Source: Rhodobacter sp. Har01 (GTDB taxonomy: Bacteria > Pseudomonadota > Alphaproteobacteria > Rhodobacterales > Rhodobacteraceae). From it: a stretch of DNA of 64,000 nt. Below, one piece after another: positions 1 to 8,920 of the stretch. The stretch spans positions 124,001 to 188,000 of the forward strand of contig NZ_JAJCTD010000004.1 in assembly GCF_020564565.1 (NCBI RefSeq), read 5' to 3'. Positions within the stretch are counted from its first letter, which is position 1; each line of letters begins with the position of its first letter. The notes below the pieces were generated by a model. The model made no database searches and was not told the origin of the DNA. It saw only the letters and a list, made by a program, of their open reading frames with translations. The translations under genes were made by a program, and so were the position numbers.

Positions 1-54
1 GCTGGCGCCGGGCGTGATCTCGATGAACGCAGGAATCGGGTCGTGTTTCTGCAC
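1..54 (-). CDS. Start of an unidentified gene, cut by the window edge
   Basis: A GTG at 54-52 opens a frame that reads 18 residues (MQKHDPIPAFIEITPGAS) to the window edge without a stop. GAAAGG (68-63, minus strand) lies eight bases before it and would serve as ribosome binding site. The gene follows glyS in the same direction. Pyruvate phosphate dikinase often follows glyS in related genomes, but 18 residues are too few to claim that, so no function is assigned. Confidence 0.4.
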   Translation of the reverse strand, partial: MQKHDPIPAFIEITPGAS

Positions 55-79
55 TGCAGCAACCTTTCGCACTGCAGCA
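51..79 (-). promoter_or_regulatory. Direct repeat GCACTGCAGCA, possible operator
   Basis: The 11-mer GCACTGCAGCA occurs at 51-61 and again at 69-79, a period of 18 bases. It overlaps the start and ribosome binding site of the edge gene. TGC/GCA-rich palindromic sites of this kind resemble those described for PhaR-type regulators of alphaproteobacteria. That link is inference, and the repeat could be incidental. Confidence 0.3.
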
Positions 80-174
80 TACGCCGATTGCCCTGTCAGG
101 CAAGCGTTACAAAAGCGCAGCGCCTGCCGCAGGTGCCGCGCCGCCGGGTGAGCGGCAAGAAAAGCGCGGGCGGA

Positions 175-2439
175 TCAGCCTTCCAGCCGGGTCAGGTCGG
201 CCACGCCGGAACAGACGGCGCGGATGCGGTGCAGCAGGTTCAGCCGGTTGCGCCGGATCACAGGGTTGTCGGTATTGATCTGCACCGCTTCGAAGAAGGC
301 GTCGATCGGCGCGCGCAGGGCGGCCATCGCGGCCATGGCGGCGGGGAAATCCTCTGCGGCCATGGCCGGGCCGATCTTCGCCTCGGCCGCGTCGAGGGCC
401 TTGAACAGCGCGGCCTCTTCGGGGCCTTCGGCGAACTTCGGGTCGGGGCCGAAGGAATATTCCACCCCGTCCTTGGCTTCGGCCTGGGTCAGGATGTTGT
501 TCGCCCGCTTGAACCCCTGGATCAGATTCGCCCCGTCCTCGGTCTTGAGGGTTTCGGCCAGGGCGGTGGCCCGCTTGACCAGCAGGGTCAGGTCATCGTT
601 GCCGGGCATGGAGAGGCAGGCGTCGATGACATCGTGCCGGATGCCCTGGTCTTTCAGGAACACCTTGAGGCGGTCGTGGAAGAAGGCGAGAAGGTCGGTC
701 TTCTTGGTGTTGGCCTCCATCAGCTGTTCAAGTGAGAGCATGCCAGCTATGGCTCGCGCGCGCTGAATGCGCGTCTCCATTTCTCCAGGTGCCATTACGG
801 TCACTCCACCGAGGTCGGCACGCAGGAGGCGCCGATACAACTCAAGTGTCTCCTTCATATCCGAGATACGGGCGTCAAGTTTAGGAAGGTGCTTGCGGTT
901 CTCTGCGATGAAGAAACTCTCAATCGCATTAGTGACCATGAGAAGGAGCGGAATGCGAAGCCCGTTTTCAAGTATGATGCGAATAATGCCAAGAGCTGCG
1001 CGTCGCAGCGCAAACGGATCCTTGCTCCCGGTCGGCTTCTCGTCGATTCTCCAGAATCCAGCCAGTAGATCAATCTTTTCGGCCAGAGCGACTACAACTG
1101 AAATTTCATCCGAGGGTACTGCGTCGTCGGGACCCTTCGGCGACCAATGGTCTCTTGCTGCGTACGCAACGCTCCTGTCGAACCCAGCAGCTTGAAGGTA
1201 ATATGCGCCCATTGTGCCTTGGAGTTCTGGAAACTCTCCAACCATTGCCGATTGCAGGTCCACTTTAGCTAGAATGGCAGCGGCTTCGGCGAGCGTAGCA
1301 TTTGTGCCAAGCATGCCCGAGATTTCGCTCGCCCTTGCGGAAATGCGCTCGATTCGCTCCACTTGACTGCCAAGCCTGTTGTGGAAAGTCACTGACGCGA
1401 GTCCGTCCAACCACTCCGCCATCCCGGCCTTGGCCACCCGCAGGTCATTTTCCCAGAAGAACCGCGCGTCGGACAGGCGGGCGGCCAGCACCTTCTGGTT
1501 GCCTTTCAGGATGGTCTCGCCGGCGTCCGGGGTCTCGATGTTGGCGACGGTGACGAAGCCCTCGATGCGGGCGGTCTTGGGGTTGCGGACCGAAAAGAAC
1601 TTCTGGTGTTCCTTCATGCTGGTCTGCAGCACCTCGGGCGGCAGGTGCAGGAAGCCCTCGGCGATGCGGCCCATCAGGGGGACGGGCCATTCGACCAGAC
1701 CGGCGATCTCGGTCAGCAGGGCGGGGTCGGGGACGACCTCCATCCCCGCCGCAAAGGCAAGGTTCTGGGCGCCGGACCAGATCGCGGCTTCGCGTTCGGC
1801 GGGGTCGAGCATGACCTTGGCGCGGCGCAGCTTGGCGGCGTAGTCGTCTAAGCCGGTGACGGTGAAGCGGCCGATGCCCATGAAGCGGTGGCCCTCGGTG
1901 GTGTCACCGGAATGGATGCCCTCGACGGTCAGCGGCACCACCTCATGCCCGGCCTCGGTGGTCAGCAGACACAGGATGGACTGCAGCGGGCGGACCCAGC
2001 GCAGGGTGCCGTTGCCCCAGCGCATCGACTTGGGCCAGGGGAAAGCGCGGATCGCGGCGTCCAGCACCTCGGCCACAATCTCGGGCGCCTTGCGGCCGGG
2101 CTTTTCGATGACGGCGAAGAACACCTCGCCCTTCTTGTCGGCGCGGCGTTCCAGTTGCTCCAGCACCAGGCCGGTCGAGCGCAGGAAGCCCTCGATGGCG
2201 GCCGGGGGGGCGCTGGTGTTGGGGCCCTTGCGTTCCTCGCGCACGGGGCGGCTTTCGGCGGTCAGCCCTTCCACCGCCAGCACCAGGCGGCGGGGCGTCG
2301 AGAAGGCGCCGGCGGAGGCGTAGGTGAGGCCCGCCTCGACCAGCCCGTCGGTGACCAGCTTCTTCAGCGCCTCGCGGGCCATGCCCTGCATGCGGGCCGG
2401 GATTTCCTCGGAGAACAGTTCGATCAGGAGGTCCGGCAT
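175..2439 (-). CDS. glyS: Glycine-tRNA ligase beta subunit
   Basis: Beta subunit of the bacterial two-subunit glycyl-tRNA synthetase, which charges tRNA-Gly in the cytoplasm together with GlyQ. The 754-aa length fits the family. The N-terminus MPDLLIELFSEEIPARM and the central block DHWSPKGPDDAVPSDEIS followed by DPFALRRAALGI are family hallmarks. It is the last gene of glyQ-DUF6446-glyS, starting four bases after the preceding stop. Odd: roughly 720-1437 is much less GC-rich than both flanks and uses different synonymous codons, although the frame and conserved residues are intact. This suggests a recombined segment. Confidence 0.97.
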   Translation of the reverse strand: MPDLLIELFSEEIPARMQGMAREALKKLVTDGLVEAGLTYASAGAFSTPRRLVLAVEGLTAESRPVREERKGPNTSAPPAAIEGFLRSTGLVLEQLERRADKKGEVFFAVIEKPGRKAPEIVAEVLDAAIRAFPWPKSMRWGNGTLRWVRPLQSILCLLTTEAGHEVVPLTVEGIHSGDTTEGHRFMGIGRFTVTGLDDYAAKLRRAKVMLDPAEREAAIWSGAQNLAFAAGMEVVPDPALLTEIAGLVEWPVPLMGRIAEGFLHLPPEVLQTSMKEHQKFFSVRNPKTARIEGFVTVANIETPDAGETILKGNQKVLAARLSDARFFWENDLRVAKAGMAEWLDGLASVTFHNRLGSQVERIERISARASEISGMLGTNATLAEAAAILAKVDLQSAMVGEFPELQGTMGAYYLQAAGFDRSVAYAARDHWSPKGPDDAVPSDEISVVVALAEKIDLLAGFWRIDEKPTGSKDPFALRRAALGIIRIILENGLRIPLLLMVTNAIESFFIAENRKHLPKLDARISDMKETLELYRRLLRADLGGVTVMAPGEMETRIQRARAIAGMLSLEQLMEANTKKTDLLAFFHDRLKVFLKDQGIRHDVIDACLSMPGNDDLTLLVKRATALAETLKTEDGANLIQGFKRANNILTQAEAKDGVEYSFGPDPKFAEGPEEAALFKALDAAEAKIGPAMAAEDFPAAMAAMAALRAPIDAFFEAVQINTDNPVIRRNRLNLLHRIRAVCSGVADLTRLEG
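720..1437. other. Low-GC segment inside glyS, probable recombination tract
   Basis: Hand counts of 60-base lines between 841 and 1260 give about 48-58% G+C, against 63-72% for lines counted in the downstream flank (1441-1500, 1681-1740). Codons such as AAG/AAA, ATA and TCT-type serines appear here and are rare outside. Both edges are sharp, within about 20 bases. The reading frame is unbroken, so homologous replacement from a lower-GC relative is the simplest reading. Confidence 0.6.
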
Positions 2440-2443
2440 GGGG

Positions 2444-2920
2444 TCAGTCCTTCAGGGAGTCGTTCAGCTGGTGCCAGGCATAGGCGTGCCCGTCGGGAAA
2501 GACCGCGACCACCCGGTCGATGCCGGGGTGGATGTCGGGCTGCGACAGAAAGGCCAGCGCCTCGCCGCGTTCCAGCGCGGCACCGATGGCGGCGGCATCG
2601 AAGCAGTCGAACCAGCCGGGGGCGACGGTGGGGGTGGGCTTGTCGTAGAGCCGGTAGGTCTCGGACAGCATGGCCTGCGACAGGGGCGTGGTGAAACAGG
2701 CACGGAACTTCAGCGGGCTGGACTGGCCGTCGATGCCGGTGACGTTGTCGGCCAGGATGGCTTCGGGCGCGTCGCCGGCGACCGGGGTCAGCAGGATTTC
2801 GGCGCCGGGGGTGAAGGCGACGGGGCTGTAGAAGGCATAGACCTGCAGATACCAGATCGCCACACCGGCCAGAACTGCACCCATCACCAGCCCCCCTGCC
2901 GCAACCTTGCCCGAGTTCAC
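2444..2920 (-). CDS. DUF6446-like membrane-anchored protein
   Basis: Predicted 158-aa protein with one N-terminal membrane segment (about residues 8-26, [18 protein letters not shown]) and an exported domain. It resembles the small DUF6446 family found beside glyS in Rhodobacterales; the function is unknown. The GTG start at 2920 was chosen because it forms a GTGA overlap with the glyQ stop and places the hydrophobic segment at the N-terminus. The longer upstream frame only overlaps glyQ. The stop lies four bases before glyS, so the three genes are probably cotranscribed. Confidence 0.75.
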   Translation of the reverse strand: MNSGKVAAGGLVMGAVLAGVAIWYLQVYAFYSPVAFTPGAEILLTPVAGDAPEAILADNVTGIDGQSSPLKFRACFTTPLSQAMLSETYRLYDKPTPTVAPGWFDCFDAAAIGAALERGEALAFLSQPDIHPGIDRVVAVFPDGHAYAWHQLNDSLKD

Positions 2921-3870
2921 GCGCCCAACCTTGCGGAATCGGCCTCGGCATCGCGCCCGGCTTCGGTCAGGCGGAAGGCATCGGCGCATTTCTTCGCCAG
3001 GGCGCGAACGCGGCCGATGTAGGCTTGCCGTTCGGTGACCGAGATCACTCCGCGGGCGTCCAGGAGGTTGAACAGGTGGCTGGCCTTGATGCACTGGTCA
3101 TAGGCAGGGTGGGCCATGATGATGCGCTTGCCCGATTTGGGGTCGTCGGGGGCGAAGGCCAGCAGCCGGTCGCATTCCTGTTCGGCATTGGCGAAGTGAT
3201 CGAACAGCATCTGCGTGTCGGCGCCGTCGAAGTTGTGGCGGCTGTATTCCTCTTCGGTCTGGCGGAAGATGTCGCCGTAGGTCAGCGGGATGGCGGCGTC
3301 GGGGGCGTTGAACGGCATGTCCATGACGTGGTCGATGCCCATGACATACATCGCCAGCCGTTCCAGCCCGTAGGTCAGCTCGCCCGAGACGGGGCGACAG
3401 TCGTGCCCGCCGACCTGCTGGAAATAGGTGAACTGGCTGACCTCCATGCCGTCGCACCAGACCTCCCAGCCCAGGCCCCAGGCGCCCAGGGTGGGGCTTT
3501 CCCAGTCGTCCTCGACGAAGCGGATGTCGTGCAGGCCGAGGTCGATGCCGATGGCGGCGAGGGAACCGAGGTAGAGGTCCTGCAGGTTCGGCGGGCTGGG
3601 CTTGATGATGACCTGGTACTGGTAATAGTGCTGCAGCCGGTTGGGGTTCTCGCCATAGCGGCCGTCGGTGGGGCGGCGCGAGGGCTGCACGTAGGCCGCG
3701 GCCCAGGGCTTCGTGCCCAGGGACCGCAGGGTGGTGGCCGGGTGGAAGGTGCCGGCGCCGACCTCCATGTCGTAGGGTTGCAGCACGGCGCAGCCCTGCG
3801 CGGCCCAATAGGCCTGCAGCCGCAGGATGATTTCCTGAAAGCTTTTCGGCGTGTCGGTTCCCGCGGCCAT
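2917..3870 (-). CDS. glyQ: Glycine-tRNA ligase alpha subunit
   Basis: Catalytic alpha subunit of the two-subunit glycyl-tRNA synthetase. The 317 aa match the family length. Conserved stretches include [50 protein letters not shown] and the [17 protein letters not shown] block of the class II active site. It is the first gene of the glyQ-DUF6446-glyS set and is transcribed away from the exported protein at 4036. The 165 bases between the two starts should hold both promoters. Confidence 0.98.
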   Translation of the reverse strand: MAAGTDTPKSFQEIILRLQAYWAAQGCAVLQPYDMEVGAGTFHPATTLRSLGTKPWAAAYVQPSRRPTDGRYGENPNRLQHYYQYQVIIKPSPPNLQDLYLGSLAAIGIDLGLHDIRFVEDDWESPTLGAWGLGWEVWCDGMEVSQFTYFQQVGGHDCRPVSGELTYGLERLAMYVMGIDHVMDMPFNAPDAAIPLTYGDIFRQTEEEYSRHNFDGADTQMLFDHFANAEQECDRLLAFAPDDPKSGKRIIMAHPAYDQCIKASHLFNLLDARGVISVTERQAYIGRVRALAKKCADAFRLTEAGRDAEADSARLGA

Positions 3871-4035
3871 GGCGCACCCTATCGTCAGACGCTGACCCTC
3901 TAGTCGCTGGGCCTTGCGCGGTCAATTCCCCGACAGCCGGGGCGGCGCCCCTTGCCCTTGCGCGGGCCATGGCTAATGTGCCGCTTCGTGACCCTGCCGG
4001 GCCTGCGTTGCCCGATGGCAAAGGATTGTGCCTTG

Positions 4036-5796
4036 ATGAGCTTGCGCCTGCGTCCCGTCCTTGCCGTGCTGGCGTTGGTCTTCCTGGCCCTGACGGCCGC
4101 CGTTCCGGCCCGTGCGCAAGACAAGGTCTGGATCCAGATTGAGGCGCTGCCGAACCAGGCCAAGGCGACCGAGCGGGCCGAGGCCTATGCCGGCGCCTTC
4201 CCCGAGACCGAGGGCTACAAGCTGCGGTCGGGCTGGTTCGGCATCGTCCTCGGCCCCTATGGTGTGGCCGAGGGGGCGGCGCAGTTGAACGGGCTGAAGC
4301 GCGAGAATCTGATCCCCGCCGACAGCTACATCACCGACGGCGCCGAATTCCGCGAGAGATTCTGGCCGGTGGCCGGGGCCGCCCCTTCGCCCGCGCCCGA
4401 GCCGGCGGCACAGCCCGAGGCGGTCGCGCCGGCCGTGCCTGCGGCGCCCGCCGTGGTGGAAGAGCCGGAAGAGACGGTGCGCGAGGCCCGCGCCTCGGAA
4501 GCCGCCCTGACCGAAGACGACCGCAAGCTGTTGCAGACCGCGCTGCAATGGTTCGGCTTCTATGCCGGCGGTATCGACGGGGCCATCGGGCCGGGCAGCC
4601 GCAAGTCGATGGCGGCCTGGCAGGAAAGCCTGGGGCTTGAGCCGACCGGCGTGCTGACCACCCGCCAGCGCGCGACACTGGTGGCGAACTACCAGGCCGA
4701 GGTGGCCGAGTTCGGCTTTGCCCCGGTGACCGAAGCGGAGGCCGGGATCGAGGTCACCCTGCCGCTGGCCCTGGTCGAGTTCGACCACTACGAGCCGCCC
4801 TTCGTGCATTTCCGCGAGAAGAGCGGCTCGGGGCTGAGCATCGTGCTGATCTCGCAACCGGGCGACCTGGGCGCCTTCTACGGGCTTTACGACATTCTCC
4901 AGACCCTGGACGCCATGCCGCTGACGGGCGAGCGCAGCCGGACCGAAAAGGAGTTCCGCCTGCGCGGCACCTCGGCAACCCGGGACAGCCATGCCGCGGC
5001 GCGCTTCGAGCGCGGCTTCATAAAGGGCTGGATGCTGCTGTCCACCCCCGCCTCCGCCGACCGCGACGCCCGCATCCTGACGGTGTTGGAGCAAAGCTTC
5101 CGCGGCGTCGGCGACATCGCGCTGGACCCGGGGCTGGTGCCACTGGACCAGGCGGCGCGACGCGGCCTGCTGGCGGGCCTCGATGTGCGCAAGCCGAAGT
5201 TCAGCCGCTCGGGGTTCTACATCGGGCCAGAAGGGGCGGTGCTGACCACGGTTTCGGCGGTGGAAGGCTGCGGACGGATAACCATCGAGCGCGACCAGGA
5301 AGCGGTGGTGACCCTGACCGATGCCACCAGCGGCCTGGCCGTGCTGACGCCGTCGCGGCCGCTGTCCCCGCGGGCGGTGGCGGCCTTCCAACTGGCGCCC
5401 GACCGGGTGGGAACCGAGGTCGCAGTGGCCGGCTATTCCTATGAGGACCGGTTGCCGGCACCGGTGCTGACCTACGGCACGCTGGAAGACGTGACCGGAC
5501 TGGACGGCGAGCCGGGGGTGAAGCGGCTGGCGCTGTCGGCCCTGCCGGGCGATGCCGGCGGGCCGGTGCTGGACCCGACCGGCGCGGTGCTGGGGATGCT
5601 GCTGCCCGCGCCAGAAGGCGGCGACCGCGTGCTGCCCGAAGGGGTGTCCTTTGCCGCCGCCTCGGCCCGCATCGCCGGAGTGCTGTCGGCCGGCGGCATC
5701 GCGCTGACCCAGGCCTCCGGCGGCGGCGCCCTGCCGCCCGAGGACCTGTCGAAGCGCGCCACCGACATGACGGTGCTGGTGTCCTGCTGGGACTGA
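4036..5796 (+). CDS. Exported SPOR/peptidoglycan-binding protein with a triad-less trypsin-like domain
   Basis: 586 aa. The ATG at 4036 was chosen because it begins a clear signal peptide (MSLRLRPVLAVLALVFLALT, then an ARAQ cleavage site). After a SPOR-like N-terminal region (about 30-105) and a Pro/Ala linker comes a PG_binding_1 domain (about 160-220). A trypsin-like domain follows (about 385-560). All three catalytic positions are changed: Ser407 where VLTNxHVV has His, Gly433 where DLAVL has Asp, and Ala507 in GDAGGP where the nucleophile Ser belongs. It is therefore likely a non-proteolytic binding protein of the envelope. Its 3' end faces cobT across a double-hairpin repeat. Confidence 0.85.
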   Translation: MSLRLRPVLAVLALVFLALTAAVPARAQDKVWIQIEALPNQAKATERAEAYAGAFPETEGYKLRSGWFGIVLGPYGVAEGAAQLNGLKRENLIPADSYITDGAEFRERFWPVAGAAPSPAPEPAAQPEAVAPAVPAAPAVVEEPEETVREARASEAALTEDDRKLLQTALQWFGFYAGGIDGAIGPGSRKSMAAWQESLGLEPTGVLTTRQRATLVANYQAEVAEFGFAPVTEAEAGIEVTLPLALVEFDHYEPPFVHFREKSGSGLSIVLISQPGDLGAFYGLYDILQTLDAMPLTGERSRTEKEFRLRGTSATRDSHAAARFERGFIKGWMLLSTPASADRDARILTVLEQSFRGVGDIALDPGLVPLDQAARRGLLAGLDVRKPKFSRSGFYIGPEGAVLTTVSAVEGCGRITIERDQEAVVTLTDATSGLAVLTPSRPLSPRAVAAFQLAPDRVGTEVAVAGYSYEDRLPAPVLTYGTLEDVTGLDGEPGVKRLALSALPGDAGGPVLDPTGAVLGMLLPAPEGGDRVLPEGVSFAAASARIAGVLSAGGIALTQASGGGALPPEDLSKRATDMTVLVSCWD

Positions 5797-5805
5797 CCGG
5801 GAAAC

Positions 5806-5853
5806 CGGAATTCGAAGTCGAATTCCGTGCACGATTTCCGGCTTCGGAAATCG
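5806..5853. repeat. Double-hairpin intergenic repeat, copy 1 (probable bidirectional terminator)
   Basis: Stem A is CGGAATTCGA (5806-5815) with TCGAATTCCG (5818-5827). Stem B is CGATTTCCG (5832-5840) with CGGAAATCG (5845-5853). It fills the gap between two convergent gene ends, 9 bases past one stop and 1 base from the other. The same pair of stems recurs at 7701, 10371, 43112 and 48960. Confidence 0.85.
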
Positions 5854-5854
5854 G

Positions 5855-6862
5855 TTACCCCGTGCTGACACCGGCCTCGGCAAAGCTCGCCATGCCGCCG
5901 TGACAGGCGACCGCCCCCCGGATCACCCCCAGTGCCAGCGCAGCACCCGAGCCTTCGCCCAGCCGCAGCCCCAGTGACAGCAAGGGCGGCTTGTCCAGCG
6001 CCGCCAGTAGCCGCGCATGGCCGCCTTCGGCGCTTTGATGCCCCGCCACGCAATGGTCCAGCGCGCCCGCCCGCGCCCGGTGCAGCACCGCCGCCGCCGC
6101 GCAGGAGATGAAGCCGTCCAGCACCACCGGCACCCGATGCGCACGGGCGGCCAGATAGGCCCCCGTCATCGCCGCGATCTCGCGCCCGCCCAGGCGCCGC
6201 AGCACCTCGAACGGGTCGTCCAGATGGCCCGCGTGCCGCTCCAGCCCGGCCGCGACCGTGGCGTCCTTGCGTGACAGCCCGGCGTCATCGACCCCGGTCC
6301 CGCGGCCGGCCCATCCGGTGCCGCCGAACAGCGCCGCCGCCATCGCCGCCGCCGCGGTGGTGTTGGCGATGCCCATCTCGCCGGCGATGAAGAGGTCGGA
6401 CTTCGGATCGACCGCCTGCCAGCCGGTCGCAAGCGCCTCGACCAGTTCGGCCTCGGTCATTGCCGCCGTTTCGGTGAAATCCGCCGTGGGCCGGTCCAGC
6501 GCCAGCGCATGCACCGCCATTTCGGCGCCGAAGGCCTGCGAAAGCTGGTTGATCGCCGCCCCGCCGGCGCGGAAATTCGCCACCATCTGCGCCGTCACCT
6601 GCGGAGGAAAGGCGGAAACTCCGCGCGTCGCGATGCCATGGTTGCCGGCGAAGACCGCGACCTGCAGCCGATCGGCCCGCGGCACCGCGCGGCCCTGCCA
6701 GCCGGCCAGCCAGACCACCAGCGATTCGAGCCGCCCCAGCGCCCCCGGCGGCTTGGTCAGCACCGCATCGCGCGCCTGCGCCGCCGCCGCTGCCGCGGCA
6801 TCCGGGGCAGGCAGGCGGTCAAGCAGGCTGCGGAACTCGGCCAGGCTGGCGGGGGTGGACAT
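5855..6862 (-). CDS. cobT: Nicotinate-nucleotide-dimethylbenzimidazole phosphoribosyltransferase
   Basis: Makes alpha-ribazole phosphate for the lower ligand of cobalamin. The 335-aa length is usual. Recognisable pieces are the N-terminal [36 protein letters not shown], the GEMGIANTT motif and the C-terminal [19 protein letters not shown], which contains the conserved Glu near the C-terminus. It is divergent from cobS, with 82 bases between the starts. No cobalamin riboswitch was recognised in that gap. Confidence 0.96.
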   Translation of the reverse strand: MSTPASLAEFRSLLDRLPAPDAAAAAAAQARDAVLTKPPGALGRLESLVVWLAGWQGRAVPRADRLQVAVFAGNHGIATRGVSAFPPQVTAQMVANFRAGGAAINQLSQAFGAEMAVHALALDRPTADFTETAAMTEAELVEALATGWQAVDPKSDLFIAGEMGIANTTAAAAMAAALFGGTGWAGRGTGVDDAGLSRKDATVAAGLERHAGHLDDPFEVLRRLGGREIAAMTGAYLAARAHRVPVVLDGFISCAAAAVLHRARAGALDHCVAGHQSAEGGHARLLAALDKPPLLSLGLRLGEGSGAALALGVIRGAVACHGGMASFAEAGVSTG

Positions 6863-6944
6863 CGGCGTCTCCGTGATTGATCCCGTGGGCCGAAGGGGCT
6901 ACCCCATGCCCGGCCGAAGGGCCAGCCAGGAAAGGACCCGCCGC

Positions 6945-7688
6945 ATGACACGCGACACCCGGTCGCCGCTGGTGGACCAGGCGTTGTCGGCGCTGGCGCT
7001 GCTGACCCGCCTGCCGCTGCCCGACCACCGCCCGCAAGGCGCCGCCGCCGCCTGGGCCTGGCCGCTGGCCGGGCTGGTGATCGGCCTGCTCGCTGCGGCG
7101 GCGCTGTGGCTGTGCCAGGCGCTTGGCCTGGCTGCCGGCGCCTCGGCCACTGCCGCGCTGGCGGTGCAGGCCCTGCTGACCGGCGCGCTGCACGAAGACG
7201 GGCTGGCCGACACCGCCGACGGGCTGATCGGCGGGCGCGACCGCGACCGGCGGCTGGCCATCATGAAGGACAGCCGGATCGGCAGCTTCGGGGCGCTGGC
7301 GCTGGTGCTGGTCACGCTGGCGCAATGGTCGGCGCTGACCGCGCTTGTCGCGACGGGCCAGGCCGCAGCCGCGCTGATCGCCGCCGCCGCGCTGTCGCGC
7401 GCGCCCATGGCCGTGCTGATGGCCGCCCTGCCCGCCGCCCGGCCCGACGGCCTTTCGGCCAGCTCCGGCCGACCCTCGGCCACCACCGCCGCCACCGCCG
7501 TGGCGCTTGGCCTGGTCTTCGCCCTTGCACTGGCTGGATTTGCCGCGCTCAAGGCGGCACTGCTGGCCGCCGTTCTTTGCACCCTGCTTGCCCGAGCCGC
7601 GCAGCGCCGCATCGGCGGCCAGACCGGAGACATCCTGGGCGCCGCCCAGCAGTTGTCCTTCGCCGCCGCCCTGGCAGCCTTTGCCTGA
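6945..7688 (+). CDS. cobS: Adenosylcobinamide-GDP ribazoletransferase
   Basis: Integral membrane enzyme that joins adenosylcobinamide-GDP and alpha-ribazole in the last steps of cobalamin assembly. The predicted product is 247 aa with several hydrophobic helices. The family motif HEDGLADTADGL (residues about 82-93) and GRDRDRRLAIMKDSRIGSFGA are clear. The ATG at 6945 was chosen over 6906 because AGGAAAGG lies 9-16 bases upstream. Together with divergent cobT it forms a lower-ligand module. Confidence 0.95.
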   Translation: MTRDTRSPLVDQALSALALLTRLPLPDHRPQGAAAAWAWPLAGLVIGLLAAAALWLCQALGLAAGASATAALAVQALLTGALHEDGLADTADGLIGGRDRDRRLAIMKDSRIGSFGALALVLVTLAQWSALTALVATGQAAAALIAAAALSRAPMAVLMAALPAARPDGLSASSGRPSATTAATAVALGLVFALALAGFAALKAALLAAVLCTLLARAAQRRIGGQTGDILGAAQQLSFAAALAAFA

Positions 7689-7700
7689 GCCGTCCCGCAG

Positions 7701-7745
7701 ACGATTTCCGCGCGGAAATCGTGACCGGAATTCGCGCGAATTCCG
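7701..7745. repeat. Double-hairpin intergenic repeat, copy 2
   Basis: Here the order is reversed: stem B first, CGATTTCCG (7702-7710) with CGGAAATCG (7713-7721), extended by one A-T pair. Stem A follows as CGGAATTCG (7726-7734) with CGAATTCCG (7737-7745). The centre of both stems is CG. It lies 12 bases past the cobS stop and upstream of ribB on the same strand, so it may end cobS transcription. Confidence 0.85.
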
Positions 7746-7819
7746 ATCTCTCCCGGCGCCCTCTGGCGTTTCGCGCCCCCCCGCGCTATTTGCGGCTTCG
7801 ATCTCTTCGGACGAGGCCC

Positions 7820-8917
7820 ATGTCTGACACCCGCACCGACTTTTCCGATGCCATCTCCTCGGTCGAGGAGATCATCGAAGACGCCCGCAACGGCCGCATG
7901 TTCATCCTGGTCGACCATGAGGACCGCGAGAACGAGGGCGACCTCGTGATCCCGGCGCAGATGTGCACGCCGACGGCGATCAACTTCATGGCCACCCATG
8001 GCCGCGGCCTGATCTGCCTGGCGCTCACCGCCGACCGGGTCGACCAATTGGGCCTGAAGCTGATGGACCGCAAGAATTCCTCGCGCCATTCCTCGGCCTT
8101 CACGCTCTCGATCGAGGCGGTCGAGGGCATCGCCACCGGCATCTCGGCCGCCGACCGGGCGCTGACCGTGGCCGTCGCCACCGACCCCACCAAGGGTGCC
8201 GCCGACATCGCCAGCCCCGGCCACATCTTCCCGCTGCGCGCCCGCGACGGCGGCGTGCTGGTCCGCGCCGGCCATACCGAGGCCGCGGTGGACGTGGCCC
8301 GGCTGGCCGGCCTGAACCCCTCGGGCGTCATCTGCGAGGTGATGAACGACGACGGCACCATGGCCCGCCTGCCCGACCTGATCGCCTTCGCGCAGAAGCA
8401 CGGGCTGAAGATCGGCACGATCTCGGACCTGATCGCCTACCGCCGCCGCCACGACAACCTGATCAAGGAAACCGCCGTCCGCTCCGTCACCTCGGTGCAT
8501 GGCGGCGACTGGCTGATGCGCGTCTTCACCGATGAGACGCAGGGCGCCGACCATGTGGTGCTGACCCGGGGCGATCTGACCACCCCCGACCCGGTGCTGG
8601 TTCGCGTCCACGCGCTGAACCCGCTGGAAGACGTCCTCGGCATCGGCGCCTCCTCGGGCACGCTGGCCGCCGCCATGCGGCTGATCGCGGCCGAGGGGCG
8701 CGGCGTGGTGGTGCTGCTGCGCGACACCACGATGAAGATGGTCGCAGCGGGTGAACACTCGCCCCAGACCCTGCGCCAGTATGGCCTGGGGGCCGAGATC
8801 CTGTCGGCGCTGGGGCTGAAGCAGATCACCCTGGTGACGAATTCCCAGGCGCCCCGTCTGGTGGCGCTGGAAGGCTATGGCCTGTCGATCTCGGGCACCC
8901 GCCCGATCACGGAGTAA
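7820..8917 (+). CDS. ribB: 3,4-dihydroxy-2-butanone-4-phosphate synthase with a degenerate GTP cyclohydrolase II domain
   Basis: Makes the four-carbon precursor of riboflavin from ribulose 5-phosphate. 365 aa. The N-terminal RibB domain has DHEDRENEGDLV, the acidic Mg-binding region, then FMATHGRGLIC and RAGHTEAAVDVARLAGL. The C-terminal half (about 210-360) aligns with GTP cyclohydrolase II, but its zinc cysteines are absent: VRVHALNPLEDVLGIGASSG stands where the active enzyme has C-x10-C-x-C. That half is probably inactive, as is common in alphaproteobacteria. The ATG at 7820 starts the conserved region. ribH follows three bases after the stop. Confidence 0.95.
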   Translation: MSDTRTDFSDAISSVEEIIEDARNGRMFILVDHEDRENEGDLVIPAQMCTPTAINFMATHGRGLICLALTADRVDQLGLKLMDRKNSSRHSSAFTLSIEAVEGIATGISAADRALTVAVATDPTKGAADIASPGHIFPLRARDGGVLVRAGHTEAAVDVARLAGLNPSGVICEVMNDDGTMARLPDLIAFAQKHGLKIGTISDLIAYRRRHDNLIKETAVRSVTSVHGGDWLMRVFTDETQGADHVVLTRGDLTTPDPVLVRVHALNPLEDVLGIGASSGTLAAAMRLIAAEGRGVVVLLRDTTMKMVAAGEHSPQTLRQYGLGAEILSALGLKQITLVTNSQAPRLVALEGYGLSISGTRPITE

Positions 8918-8920
8918 GCC

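Noticed and set aside
3973..5883. Minus-strand frame of 636 codons opposite the trypsin-like gene
   Set aside because: Mirror frame; it runs through the double-hairpin repeat into the end of cobT and has no recognisable domain.
6863..6944. Cobalamin riboswitch between cobT and cobS
   Set aside because: Only 82 bases lie between the starts, and no B12-box-like sequence was seen.
7746..7819. FMN riboswitch before ribB
   Set aside because: The gap is short and none of the conserved RFN-element blocks could be recognised.
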